28,818 nt of DNA from SOJZ01 sp964556565 (GCA_964556565.1 CAZKWF010000022.1:1-28818); one strand, 5' to 3'. Shown: positions 1 to 8,352, counted from the stretch's first letter. Numbers and translations are program-made. Notes: generated by a model not told the origin, from the letters alone.

Positions 1-1611
1 TGTCTTTCCCAGCTTTCTGTCTAGGCATGCTTTGACAAAGCCATAGTATTCTGGGTCTGGCCTGCTTGGACGACTTTTGAACTCTCCATGGAATTGTGAG
101 GCGAAGAAAAAGAACTTGTCTGGCAGTTCCAGAATCTCTATTCTCCTGCGGTCTGGGCTTTTGCCTGAGAATACTAGTCCATGCTTTTGTAACATGTCCC
201 AATAATCTCGGTTGACTTCCCATCTGTGGCGATGACGCTCATAAATTTCTCCAGTCCCGTACAGTGTGTACGCCAAGGTATCCTTTTTGACTATGATTTT
301 ATGTGCACCTAACCGCATGGTTGCTCCCTTATATTCGACGCCTCGCTGTTCAGGCATCAGATCGATCACGGGGTTTGTGGTGTCTGGGTTAACTTCCGTG
401 CTGCTGGCGTCTTCTAGTCCACATACGTTACGGGCAAACTCCACGACTGCCAATTGAAAACCATAGCATATGCCCAAAAACGGTACATCATTTTCACGCG
501 CAAAACGGATTGCCCTCATTTTCCCTTCAGTTCCCCTGGGACCAAAGCCGTAGGGAATGAAAATTCCGTCGAAATCTCTGAGTAATTCTACTTTGGTTTT
601 GTCTTTTTCAAACCGTTCTGCTTCGATATAGTCGATTGAAATTTGGGCTTGGCAAGCAGCTCCTCCATGCCGCAGTGCCTCGCTCATGCTTACGTAGCTG
701 TCAGCTAAGCCTGCGTATTTGCCGACCAGTCCTATTTTCACCTCGAAGCGCGGGTTTTCAACAGAGTCTACGAATCGTTTCCACTCGCTCCATTTGGGTC
801 TTTTTTGGGGCATGCCCAACCGTTTACAGACATATTTGCCCATGCCTTGCTCGTCCAAGATTAGTGGAACTTGGTAAACGGAGGGAACGTTGTATGAGCA
901 GAACACGGCGTTTTCTGGGATTGTGCCGAACAGCGCTATCTTTCGGAGGGCTTCGGAGTCAATCATTTTTCTGCATCGGGCTACGATAATGTCTGGTTGG
1001 ATACCGATTCGGCGTAGTTCGTTTACGCTGTGTTGGAGAGGTTTTGTCTTCATCTCGCCAGTGACGTCTAAGATGGGGATGAGGGCGATGTGAACATATA
1101 GGGTGTTTTCGAATCCCTCTTCTAAGCGCATTTGACGAATTGCTTCAAGGAAGGGTAGTCCTTCTATGTCCCCAACTGTGCCTCCGCACTCGGTTAAAAC
1201 AACATCAACTTTTGACTGTTTCGCGACCAAGTGGATTCGACGCTTAATTTCGTTCGTGACATGAGGGACGATTTGGACGCATTTTCCCAGAAAGTCGCCT
1301 CGACGTTCTTTGTTGATAACCGTCTGGTATATCTGTCCGGTTGTGATGTTGTTCACCTTGGGCAGGTTAAGGTTTAGAAATCTCTCGTATCCGCCGAGGT
1401 CGAGGTCTGTTTCTCCTCCGTCGTCTGTCACGTAAACCTCTCCATGGATGTAAGGGTTCATTGTGCCTGCGTCTACGTTGACGTAGGGGTCTATCTTTAT
1501 CACTGTGACCTTGTAGCCTCTGGTTTGAAGCATTTTTCCGATAGATGAAGTTGTGATGCCCTTGCCTACAGAAGAGAGCACGCCGCCCGTTACGAAGACA
1601 AACTTTGCCAT
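1..1611 (-). CDS. pyrG: CTP synthase (3' end beyond the window edge)
   Basis: Makes CTP from UTP, ATP and glutamine in the cytoplasm, the last step of pyrimidine nucleotide synthesis. The N-terminus MAKFVFVTGGVLSSVGKGIT carries the ATP-binding loop of the synthetase domain. The C-terminal class I glutamine amidotransferase domain has its nucleophile cysteine in PFLGICYGFQ (about residues 376-385). The frame stays open for 537 codons to the window edge, and the last visible residues (YYGFVKACLDRKLGKT) match the family end, so only a few residues and the stop are missing. The start ATG at 1611 is set by the conserved N-terminus. The catalytic His-x-Glu near the end reads HGE where the family normally has HPE; His and Glu are kept. 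The gene is divergent from cbf5 across about 220 bp. Identification is secure. Confidence 0.96.
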   Translation of the reverse strand, partial: MAKFVFVTGGVLSSVGKGITTSSIGKMLQTRGYKVTVIKIDPYVNVDAGTMNPYIHGEVYVTDDGGETDLDLGGYERFLNLNLPKVNNITTGQIYQTVINKERRGDFLGKCVQIVPHVTNEIKRRIHLVAKQSKVDVVLTECGGTVGDIEGLPFLEAIRQMRLEEGFENTLYVHIALIPILDVTGEMKTKPLQHSVNELRRIGIQPDIIVARCRKMIDSEALRKIALFGTIPENAVFCSYNVPSVYQVPLILDEQGMGKYVCKRLGMPQKRPKWSEWKRFVDSVENPRFEVKIGLVGKYAGLADSYVSMSEALRHGGAACQAQISIDYIEAERFEKDKTKVELLRDFDGIFIPYGFGPRGTEGKMRAIRFARENDVPFLGICYGFQLAVVEFARNVCGLEDASSTEVNPDTTNPVIDLMPEQRGVEYKGATMRLGAHKIIVKKDTLAYTLYGTGEIYERHRHRWEVNRDYWDMLQKHGLVFSGKSPDRRRIEILELPDKFFFFASQFHGEFKSRPSRPDPEYYGFVKACLDRKLGKT

Positions 1612-1841
1612 CACGGGACCTCGCAATAACACACCATAAGCTACGGTTCTGATTAAAACTCTTTTGTGTGCTTGTGGAAAGCAATCATTTTGGTGAGGGC
1701 CCTAAGTAGAGACTCAAGTCTGTGATGTGGGACTTGTTCCTCTAACCAGCTTGGAAATATCGCTTATATTCTCCTCTCAACCGTGCATTCTATCCTAATC
1801 CTTTTAGCTATCCTAGCCCCTTCCACTTTACTGGATGGATA

Positions 1842-2842
1842 TGCAGAGAATCATGCCACCTTGGGAAGTCGAAAGAAAACTTATTGTGAAAGCTGAGGGG
1901 GAAACCAATCCAGACTACGGCTGTAGCCCAGACGAAAGACCTCTCGAAGACTACATCAAGTTTGGGGTAATAAATCTAGATAAGCCACCGGGGCCTTCAA
2001 GCCACGAAGTCACAGCTTGGACAAAACGTCTCATAAACATTCAACACGTTGGCCACGGTGGAACACTAGACCCTAAAGTAACCGGCATCCTCCCCGTCGC
2101 CATAGAAGAAGCCACAAAAATAATCCAAGCTCTCCTCGTCTCCGGAAAAGAATACATCTGCGTAACAAGACTTCACTCTGAAGTGACAGAAGACCGAGTT
2201 AAAGCCGTTCTAAACGAATTCGTGGGAACAATCTATCAAAGGCCACCAATCCGATCCTCAGTCAAACGCCGACTAAGAACCCGTAAAATCTATTACCTGA
2301 ACCTCCTTGAAATCCAAGACCGCAACATACTCTTCCAAGTAGGCTGCGAAGCAGGAACATACATACGCAAACTCAGCCATGACATAGGCGAAGCCTTGGG
2401 CTGCGGAGCCCACATGCAAGAACTACGCAGAACAAGGTCTGGGGCACTTACCGAAGACTGCAGCCTAGTCACACTGCACGACATCTCATACTTCTATGCA
2501 CAATATCAAGAAACAAAAGATGAAAAATACCTCCGCAGATTCATACAACCCATGGAGAAAACCTTACAACTACTACCGAAAATTATCATACGCGACTCAG
2601 CTGTAGGTGCGATTTGCCACGGAGCCAACCTAGCAGCCCCTGGCGTCTTAGCATTGGAAACAAAGATGTATCCAAACGACGCAGTCGCCATGTTCACACA
2701 GAAAGGCGAAGCTGTAGCACTCGCAAAAGCGCTAGAATCCACAGAAAACATTATAGAGAAAGACCATGGATTCGTCGCAAAAACACAACGAGTATTAATG
2801 CCGCGTGGCGTCTATCCAAAAAAATGGCAAATCCACAAATAA
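1842..2842 (+). CDS. cbf5: H/ACA RNP pseudouridine synthase Cbf5 (TruB family)
   Basis: Catalytic subunit of archaeal H/ACA guide-RNA particles. It converts uridine to pseudouridine in rRNA and can also modify U55 of tRNA. The TruB catalytic domain has the motif GHGGTLDPKVTGILPV with its catalytic aspartate near residue 77. A C-terminal PUA domain (about residues 245-330) binds RNA. The length of about 333 residues matches archaeal Cbf5, which has no dyskerin tail. Three in-frame ATGs lie close together at 1835, 1841 and 1853. I place the start near 1841 and cannot separate them; the listed start is off by one base from the ATG at 1841, which is the preferred reading. The gene lies just upstream of the intron-containing tRNA. 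Divergent from pyrG. Confidence 0.93.
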
Positions 2843-2881
2843 CCCCATTGTTTTCAAAAAGCCTAAAAACAACAGTGAACC

Positions 2882-2889
2882 CTTTATTC
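2882..2889 (+). promoter_or_regulatory. Probable TATA box of the tRNA gene
   Basis: An AT-rich CTTTATTC element lies 15-22 nt upstream of the first tRNA base. This is close to the spacing of archaeal TATA boxes for tRNA genes transcribed from near their 5' end. Assignment is by position and composition only. Confidence 0.4.
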
Positions 2890-2903
2890 TAAGACTGAGA
2901 GAA

Positions 2904-3049
2904 GCCGGGGTGTCCTAGAGCAACACATCAAATGCGGGAAATCAGGTAGGGAGCAGATTCAACCTGAAAAGAAGCTCACGCCTGGAGTTCGCTTAGAAAG
3001 CCTGTGGTCCTTTTGGGCCGCGTGGGTTCGAATCCCACCCCCGGCGCCA
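2904..3049 (+). tRNA. tRNA-Ser(GGA) with three apparent introns
   Basis: The acceptor arm GCCGGGG/CCCCGGC (2904-2910, 3039-3045), discriminator G at 3046, encoded CCA (3047-3049) and T arm (3022-3038, loop TTCGAAT) are clear. The 146-nt gene is far longer than a class II tRNA. Removing 2919-2941 (23 nt, D loop), 2957-2979 (23 nt, position 29/30) and 2988-2998 (11 nt, position 37/38) leaves 86 nt plus CCA. That product has a complete D stem (TCCT/GGGA), a perfect anticodon arm CAGGC-CTGGAGA-GCCTG, and a class II variable arm (3005-3021). The anticodon GGA is at 2984-2986. G73 and the long variable arm agree with serine. Archaeal tRNA introns at non-canonical sites are known, especially in TACK lineages. 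The exact cut sites are inferred from the mature fold. I could not show textbook bulge-helix-bulge motifs at every junction. Confidence 0.82.
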
Positions 3050-3111
3050 AACTACACAAACTACGTTTGAACCCTTGTTTGCATTCGCTCTGTGCTAGTT
3101 AACGAGAGCAG

Positions 3112-3510
3112 TTAGACCCAGGACCAGCCAGGTAACATTCCAATAGAGGCTAGTACCATAGCTAGTATTGCGAAGATTACGACGGTGACGATGAATGCTA
3201 TAATGGAGATGACAAGCGCCTTTCCTCCAGTTGTGTCGAAGAAGTGCTTGACTAGCCAGATCCAGATCAGCAGTTGAATGATGAAGCCGATGATGCTAGC
3301 GGAGAAACCTATGAGGACGGCAGTAAAGATTGAGTTGACGAGTCCCCCAATGACGTTTCCAAGAAAGATTATCCAGAATGCATCAGTGAACTTTGCTTGT
3401 TCTTTCCCTACAAGTGTTCTTCCTACGAGCCACAGAATCGGCGAGACTATTATGCTGCCTACTGCGATGCCAATGACGTTCAAGATTACTACATCTAGAT
3501 TTATAGGCAC
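3112..3510 (-). CDS. Small four-helix membrane protein of unknown function
   Basis: The 132-residue product is almost entirely hydrophobic, with about four membrane segments (roughly residues 8-30, 42-65, 66-88 and 96-125). Short polar turns such as GRTLVGKEQAKFTD and KHFFDTTGGK separate them. Glycine and isoleucine are abundant and there are no cysteines or obvious catalytic residues. The GTG start at 3510 fits a short upstream region with AT-rich promoter-like sequence around 3550. It is followed on the same strand by the tRNA in opposite orientation, with about 60 bp between their ends. I do not recognise the family. The consistent membrane topology argues that it is a real gene. Confidence 0.65.
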   Translation of the reverse strand: MPINLDVVILNVIGIAVGSIIVSPILWLVGRTLVGKEQAKFTDAFWIIFLGNVIGGLVNSIFTAVLIGFSASIIGFIIQLLIWIWLVKHFFDTTGGKALVISIIAFIVTVVIFAILAMVLASIGMLPGWSWV

Positions 3511-3681
3511 GTAAATTCACCTTTCTCTCCACGTTTTGTGGCTATCTTATTTAAGCTTACCTACATAGTTGTAGACAGGCCCTCGCGGGAGTGAATGAAA
3601 TATATTCAAAACCCTCGTTTTTAAAACTTCATTAGTGGATTCACCAATATGTGCAGACCCTTTCCTATAAGGATCGTTTCA

Positions 3682-4419
3682 TCACGAAGTTGCACCACCT
3701 ATTTGCCAACCATTTTCTTCCCAAGCCTTCCTCATCACAGGGTTGCGCTTAAGATACTCATCAACAACTTCCTTGGGTACTCTGTTCAAAACACAAGAAA
3801 AATTGACACATTTGGAACATGTGTATTTTTGCAAAGTCCAAAAAAACATTATCAAGCCCCATGCAGTGAGAAGAAACAAGATGAATTGTCCGCCAAGAAT
3901 TAAGAATGGAAAGGGATAACCGCACATTAGAGTGAAACCGATTAGAAGCTGAATTTTCTCTGAATTACTAATCGGTTCGGGATGGTATTTCCAAAACTTA
4001 GGGCACCCATAATTGGCGATACAGTGTAGCGTGAACCCCTTTTCAGCATAGAAAGGGCAATGACTGCAAAGGATGCGAATCTCCCAGAAACAAAAAAAGA
4101 TTATCGCCAGTCCCACCCAACCCAAAAGATACCATCCATAGCCACCCAATATCATTCCAACAAAAGCTGGAATAGCGAAGATCAAGAAAAGGCCCATAAA
4201 ACGAAGCAAATCTCTTGTTCTAAAGCGACATTTCAGGCGACCAGCATTGGTGCAATCTTTGCACTTGGAAATTGGCCTCCAAGTACATATATTGTAGGGA
4301 TTATTTGTTTGCTCTTGTTTTTTCACGATGAAACTTCCCGCGTGCGCAACGGAGGAAACTCTTCCACCCTGTAGGCTTGCACTGGCCATAGGGGATTCAC
4401 TCTGCCCCGATGCATGCAT
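3682..4419 (-). CDS. Cysteine-rich membrane protein of unknown function
   Basis: A 245-residue protein with about four membrane helices in two pairs (roughly residues 73-112 and 155-195). Cysteine pairs flank them: ICTWRPISKCKDC and LKC before the first pair, ILCSHCPFY, LHC and YGCPKFW between the pairs, and TCSKCVNFSC after the second. This layout suggests a membrane-attached iron-sulfur or zinc protein on one face of the membrane, but the ligand is not known. The start is uncertain. ATG 4419 lies inside an ATGCATGCAT repeat, while GTG 4326 would give an N-terminus VKKQEQTNNP just before the first cysteines. A TATA-like element (4443-4450, reading ATAAAACA on this strand) about 25 bp upstream of 4419 would allow a leaderless message. 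The neighbouring gene on the same strand also encodes a cysteine-rich protein. Confidence 0.72.
   Translation of the reverse strand: MHASGQSESPMASASLQGGRVSSVAHAGSFIVKKQEQTNNPYNICTWRPISKCKDCTNAGRLKCRFRTRDLLRFMGLFLIFAIPAFVGMILGGYGWYLLGWVGLAIIFFCFWEIRILCSHCPFYAEKGFTLHCIANYGCPKFWKYHPEPISNSEKIQLLIGFTLMCGYPFPFLILGGQFILFLLTAWGLIMFFWTLQKYTCSKCVNFSCVLNRVPKEVVDEYLKRNPVMRKAWEENGWQIGGATS
4410..4419. repeat. ATGCATGCAT palindrome, copy 1
   Basis: A ten-base perfect palindrome. This copy overlaps the annotated start codon of the cysteine-rich membrane protein, which may mean that protein really begins further in. See the other copies at 18738, 19700, 26605, 26766 and 27935. Confidence 0.7.
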
Positions 4420-4475
4420 TTCTCATTAATTAGGTCACTAATGTTTTATCCCACGGACGTTGCACATTTATGAAT

Positions 4476-4688
4476 CTACTTTTCAGTTCTAACGATTAAA
4501 TATCCCTCATCAATTAGCCAGTGATGAAATTGGTATGTTGTAAATTTACATTTTGTCCTGCAAATTTGCCTTACTTTTTCATATTCCTCAGAACCAGGCT
4601 TCTTAGAATTGAGCTCCAGTTGTACTGGACATTTTACATCGTTGCAGAATTCTCTCTTCCTATAATCGACATATCCTTGGATTGACAT
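4476..4688 (-). CDS. Small four-cysteine protein of unknown function
   Basis: A 70-residue soluble protein with two cysteine pairs, FCNDVKCPVQ and ICRTKCKFTT, about 23 residues apart. The spacing would suit one zinc or iron-sulfur site. The C-terminal part, YQFHHWLIDEGYLIV, resembles the end of a small helix-turn-sheet fold. I do not recognise a named family. The ATG at 4688 follows an AT-rich element (about 4707-4715, CTTTATTATC on this strand) by roughly 25 bp, so the message may be leaderless like that of its neighbour downstream. The shared strand and cysteine content hint at a link to the cysteine-rich membrane protein. That link is inference. Confidence 0.65.
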   Translation of the reverse strand: MSIQGYVDYRKREFCNDVKCPVQLELNSKKPGSEEYEKVRQICRTKCKFTTYQFHHWLIDEGYLIVRTEK

Positions 4689-4824
4689 GATTACAGAAAA
4701 AAGTCAACAAGATAATAAAGTTTATGCGCTCGCTAGAAAAAAAGAAATGAAGTAGGTTTAAACTCTTCCAGAAGCACTTATCGGGTTCTAAACCTAATCT
4801 CCAGCGTCAAAAACAACAATTATG

Positions 4825-5487
4825 CTAGTCTTCAGTCTTGCTTGGTTTCGCATCTGGCTTGTAAAGCCGTTTCTCATAAGCTGATTTCGGCTTGAATTTG
4901 CCCCGATACTGCCGCATTGATAACCTTTTGCGCTCCACGTTCGCAAGCCGAGCTTGAGCCCTCGCTATCTTGGTCTTAGAAGGCTCTTGGAGTCTACGTG
5001 GTTTGGTTGGTCGAAAAGTTTTGTCCATGAATGCGGAGGTGACTTTCCTGCGTTTTCTACTAGTCTCCTTTTTGACCAATCCTTCTCTTCTGAAAGTAAC
5101 CGTTTCATGTTCCAAATTCACGTCGTGCACTTTCCATTTTACACCCAGCCACGCTTGAGCTTGAGGGCTACTCTGTGTACTCCACCAGCGTCGATGATGC
5201 GTAGCCGAGAACGGAAGGCTATCGTCGATTATCTCTTCAATCTTAGCGAAAGGCAATGTGACATGATCAGCATACCGCGCTTTTCTGGTCAAGTACCTAC
5301 TAAGTGGACTGTACTTGCTTCCTCTCATTTTCGGCGAGACAAGCCTTCTGGCACAGTTCAGACAGATGAGGTTACCATCCCACGTATATGTAATGCAGTC
5401 TCTACAGTACATTTTTTTACAACGGTAACAACGCCTAAGGGAATAATGCGAAAAAGTTCTCTCACACAGCGAACAGTCTTCTTTCAT
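4825..5487 (-). CDS. Zinc-finger protein with a DUF7662-like domain and basic tail
   Basis: The N-terminus carries a cross-braced zinc-binding region, with cysteines in CSLCERTF, CYRCKKMYCRDC and CLNCARR (about residues 5-48), of B-box/AN1-like appearance. A middle region (about residues 58-135) contains YSPLSRYL, FAKIEEII, LPFSA, HRRWW, AQAWLGVKWKV and ETVTFRR. This pattern recalls the small domain I know as DUF7662, seen with nucleic-acid or mobile-element proteins; the name is from memory. The last 80 residues are rich in Lys and Arg and look disordered, which suits binding of RNA or DNA. An upstream GTG at 5508 would add seven residues. A TATA-like TTTAAATT at 5541-5548 favours the ATG at 5487. 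Divergent from the M24-fold gene. Function unknown. Confidence 0.75.
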   Translation of the reverse strand: MKEDCSLCERTFSHYSLRRCYRCKKMYCRDCITYTWDGNLICLNCARRLVSPKMRGSKYSPLSRYLTRKARYADHVTLPFAKIEEIIDDSLPFSATHHRRWWSTQSSPQAQAWLGVKWKVHDVNLEHETVTFRREGLVKKETSRKRRKVTSAFMDKTFRPTKPRRLQEPSKTKIARAQARLANVERKRLSMRQYRGKFKPKSAYEKRLYKPDAKPSKTED

Positions 5488-5641
5488 CGCAGACGCCCTA
5501 AACTGCACCAGTTCATTCTAGTTGTTCTTCTCGTGCAGCGAATTTAAACATGTTCTTTGAGCAACTTCAGCCGGCAAAAGCCTTTATGCGCACTTGCAGT
5601 ACAAAAGCTAGTTTAAAGGAAGTAGAATAAGTGGTGTGACC

Positions 5642-6847
5642 ATGCCAAAACTGGCGATAAGCAAGGAAGAATATGAGAGAAGAATAGAAAATGTTCGAAA
5701 AGAGCTTGTGAAAAGAAAGCTAGATGCTCTGTATCTAACGAGTGGTATAAGCTTCTTTTACCTCACAGGATATTCATACATCGCCACAGAAAGACCAGCA
5801 GCTCTCATTATCCCTATCGAAGGCGAGATAACCTTTATGGGGCCTCTCCTAGAAATAGACCATATACCATTGAAAACCACCTTGATAGAAAACGTCAAGA
5901 CATATGTGGACTATCCAGGACACAAACATCCAATAGATTATTTCGCAAGTTTCCTCAAAGAACTAGGATTAAGCGACAAAAAGATTGGCACAGATAATCC
6001 CGCTGGAGCCGCTGGAATCTGGGGTTATAAGGGTCCACCGATAACGAAAAAGCTTCGCAAAGCCAAGTTTGTGAAGGCAAAAGACATAGTTGAAAACATG
6101 CGAATAATAAAATCGAAAGAAGAGGTTGCGCTGATAAAAGAGAGCGCCAAATGGGGAAACCTAGCCCACACATTACTTCAAGAATATACGGAACCAGGCT
6201 TATGGGATGTCGACATTGCATTGAGAGCCTCCTACGAAGCCTCGATGACCTTGAAGAAGACGTTAGAGCCAGAGTATGAGCCGTGTAGACGAAGTGGAGC
6301 ACCGGCGAGCGCAGGATTTAGAGGCCAAATCGGTCCGATGTCGGCTATCCCTCATGCAATCGGTACAAAGAAGAGAATCAAAGCGGGCGGGGTCATTGTA
6401 ACAGGTGCCGGAGCAGAAATAGGCGGATACAACAGTGAACTTGAGCGAACCATGATTGTTGGAGAGTCAACTGAAAAGCAGAAAAGGTATTTTGAAGTTA
6501 TGTTGAAAGCTCAAGATGCGGCTTTAGCGGCTTTCAAGCCTGGAGCAAAATGTTGCGATGTTGACAAGGCAGCCTTGAAAGTGATTCAGAAGGCAGGCTA
6601 CGCTGGATTGATAAGGCATCATACTGGTCATGGAGTAGGCTTAGAGGGTCACGAGCCACCATGGCTGGATGTAGGCGACGACACTATTATGAAACATGGC
6701 ATGGTCTTCAGCTGCGAGCCTGGCATATATGAGCCGGGGTTTGCGGGTTTTCGGCATTCAGATACTGTGGTGATAACAGAAGGCGGAGTAGAGAGAATAA
6801 CGTATTATCCTAGAGACTTGGAATCATTGACCATCCGAAAGAAATGA
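5642..6847 (+). CDS. M24-fold (pita-bread) hydrolase homologue with altered metal site
   Basis: About 400 residues with the two-domain layout of aminopeptidase P and creatinase: an N-terminal creatinase-like domain (1-150) and a C-terminal pita-bread domain (155-400). The conserved HTGHGVGLEGHEPPW block and CEPGIYEPGF are present. Of the five usual metal ligands, the first Asp is Gly (VTGAGAE), the second Asp is Glu (NSELERT), the His and first Glu are kept, and the last Glu is Ser (GFRHSDTV). It is therefore unlikely to be a normal dimetal peptidase. A creatinase-like or other C-N hydrolase working without metals, or a changed metal site, is more likely. Start: GTG 5636 and ATG 5642 are both possible. 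A TTTATG element near 5584 suits either. The end is 10 bp from the convergent phosphatase gene. Confidence 0.85.
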   Translation: MPKLAISKEEYERRIENVRKELVKRKLDALYLTSGISFFYLTGYSYIATERPAALIIPIEGEITFMGPLLEIDHIPLKTTLIENVKTYVDYPGHKHPIDYFASFLKELGLSDKKIGTDNPAGAAGIWGYKGPPITKKLRKAKFVKAKDIVENMRIIKSKEEVALIKESAKWGNLAHTLLQEYTEPGLWDVDIALRASYEASMTLKKTLEPEYEPCRRSGAPASAGFRGQIGPMSAIPHAIGTKKRIKAGGVIVTGAGAEIGGYNSELERTMIVGESTEKQKRYFEVMLKAQDAALAAFKPGAKCCDVDKAALKVIQKAGYAGLIRHHTGHGVGLEGHEPPWLDVGDDTIMKHGMVFSCEPGIYEPGFAGFRHSDTVVITEGGVERITYYPRDLESLTIRKK

Positions 6848-6857
6848 CACTTCTATA

Positions 6858-7328
6858 TCAACTAACATAATCAACAATTTTTTTCAGGGCCTTGACGATA
6901 TTCAGCTTTATTTCCTTTGCGCATGTTTGGTAAGTTACAATTCCTCCGCCATAAGGGTCATTAATGTCCAAGTCGTCAGTTTCCCCTGCAAACTCCTTCA
7001 GTGTGAAAACCTTGTGTCCAGATTGCAGATGCTCTGAGATAATCCTGTCTTTGTAGCTTTTTTTCATAGTTAAGATTAAATCCGCCTTTTTGACTAATTC
7101 CTCTGTCAGTTGCCTTGACGTGAAAGATGAAATGTCAATACCTTCTCCTCTCATAACTTTTATGGCCTCGCTTGTGGGAGGCCCTCCATAGGCGTTCGTT
7201 CCCGCCGAGAGAACTTCAATCTTTTCGGGTTCATTAAAGTCTTCCAACATTTTTTTCAGAAAACCTTCAGCCATTGGGCTTCTGCAGATGTTTCCGTAGC
7301 ACACGAAAAGGACCAGCTTACTAACCAT
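6858..7328 (-). CDS. Low-molecular-weight protein tyrosine phosphatase family protein
   Basis: Predicted cytoplasmic phosphatase of the LMW-PTP fold, which also includes arsenate reductases. The signature loop FVCYGNICRSPMAEG (C-x5-R-S) is at the N-terminus. The acid loop is INDPYGG near residue 130, with aspartate-proline as in the family. The DPYGG context and close similarity of SAGTNAYGG favour tyrosine/arginine-phosphate phosphatase over arsenate reductase, though the substrate cannot be told from sequence. The start at 7328 (MVSKLVLFVC) matches family N-termini; an ATG at 7346 would add six residues. The VanZ-like gene ends 40 bp upstream on the same strand, so they are probably cotranscribed. 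Confidence 0.92.
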   Translation of the reverse strand: MVSKLVLFVCYGNICRSPMAEGFLKKMLEDFNEPEKIEVLSAGTNAYGGPPTSEAIKVMRGEGIDISSFTSRQLTEELVKKADLILTMKKSYKDRIISEHLQSGHKVFTLKEFAGETDDLDINDPYGGGIVTYQTCAKEIKLNIVKALKKIVDYVS

Positions 7329-7368
7329 AGCCTTTCCACTTTCCATTGTAGTCTCAGTACTCTTTATG

Positions 7369-7737
7369 CTACCTAAAGAATTCTTTTATCAGAATCAAGC
7401 TGCTACCTATCCCATCAAAGAGGACATCAAGACCGCTACACACGCGTTCGGGGACGAAAAATTGGTGGAGTTCGTCGGTAATTCCATAGAGAATGGATAG
7501 AGTGATTGCGAGTAAGTACGCTTTTGTCTTGATAGACAGCGAGTTAGAGTTTGTGAATGCCCTGAACAGTAGGAAGCTTAAGATGGCGTATTCAACAATA
7601 TGCTTCGCTACGTTAGAGATTGTTATTCCAAATTGTTGTTCTGGTGCGTGTAAAACCGATACTGATGAAAGATAGAAGATTGCGCCCGCGTAGAGATAGA
7701 CGGGAAGCCAGTACAAAAGTTGATGCTTCACATGCAT
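7369..7737 (-). CDS. VanZ-like family membrane protein
   Basis: The 122-residue protein has about four membrane helices and the VanZ family motif, here YGITDELHQFFVPER followed by S-G-L-D-V-L-F-D-G-I-G. An early FYLSS and VAKHIVEYAILSFL also match the family. VanZ itself raises teicoplanin resistance in bacteria; archaeal members have no known role and probably act at the cell envelope. The start ATG at 7735-7737 lies in ACATGCATGT, a relative of the ATGCATGCAT repeat. Followed on the same strand by the LMW phosphatase. Confidence 0.88.
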   Translation of the reverse strand: MHVKHQLLYWLPVYLYAGAIFYLSSVSVLHAPEQQFGITISNVAKHIVEYAILSFLLFRAFTNSNSLSIKTKAYLLAITLSILYGITDELHQFFVPERVCSGLDVLFDGIGSSLILIKEFFR

Positions 7738-7825
7738 GTCTCAATCTCCTGCTCCTCAGCTTCGATATAAGAAGAAATCACATAAGAGTAAATGTTTCGT
7801 TTATTCCATCGAATCTTGAAATAAG

Positions 7826-7840
7826 GAAAGTTTAAATAAA
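7826..7840 (+). promoter_or_regulatory. Promoter of the ribosomal protein operon
   Basis: GGAAAGTTTAAATAA has a purine-rich BRE followed by a TTTAAATA TATA box (7831-7838). Transcription would begin near 7858-7862, leaving a leader of about 30 nt before rps13. It is the best-looking archaeal promoter in the window. Confidence 0.65.
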
Positions 7841-7890
7841 ATACGATTTACTTCAGTGGTTAGCTTGAAGCAAGATATGGACGGTTTAGG

Positions 7891-8352
7891 ATGCCCAAAG
7901 AAATTCAACATATCGTTCGAATCGCCAACACCGACCTATACGGCACCCAAAAAGTAGTCTACGCCCTAACGAACATAAAGGGAATAGGAATCAAACTAGC
8001 CAACGTGATTGTGAAAAAAGCCAACATCGATCCGAAAACTCGCGTAGGCTTTCTCTCCGAAACTGAAGTTGAAAAAATTAAGGGCATATTAAAGGACCTA
8101 AGGAAACACGGCGTGCCCAGTTGGCTTCTTAACCACACTAAGGACCATCAGACCGGGAAACACCTTCACCTTATTGGATCTGACCTCGTTCTCCAAACAA
8201 AAACAGACATTGATGAAATGAAAGATATCAGATCATGGAGAGGATTCCGTCACGCTTACGGGTTGAAGGTACGGGGGCAACGAACAAGAACGACAGGCAG
8301 AACTGGAAAGGCTATTGGCGTGAAATTCAAGAAAACAAGGACGCAGCAATAA
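7891..8352 (+). CDS. rps13: 30S ribosomal protein S13 (uS13)
   Basis: Small-subunit head protein that contacts the P-site tRNA and the large subunit. The 153-residue product has the helix-hairpin-helix region LTNIKGIGIKLANVIVKKAN and the basic C-terminal tail with RGFRHAYGLKVRGQRTRTTG, both typical of archaeal/eukaryotic S13. First gene of the rps13-rps4-rps11 unit; it ends 2 bp before the rps4 start, so translation is probably coupled. Confidence 0.98.
   Translation: MPKEIQHIVRIANTDLYGTQKVVYALTNIKGIGIKLANVIVKKANIDPKTRVGFLSETEVEKIKGILKDLRKHGVPSWLLNHTKDHQTGKHLHLIGSDLVLQTKTDIDEMKDIRSWRGFRHAYGLKVRGQRTRTTGRTGKAIGVKFKKTRTQQ

Noticed and set aside
1367..1684. Open frame of 105 codons on the minus strand, and two plus-strand frames at 636-1093
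   Set aside because: All lie over CTP synthase in other frames and have Arg- or Ser-rich, low-complexity products with no family pattern.
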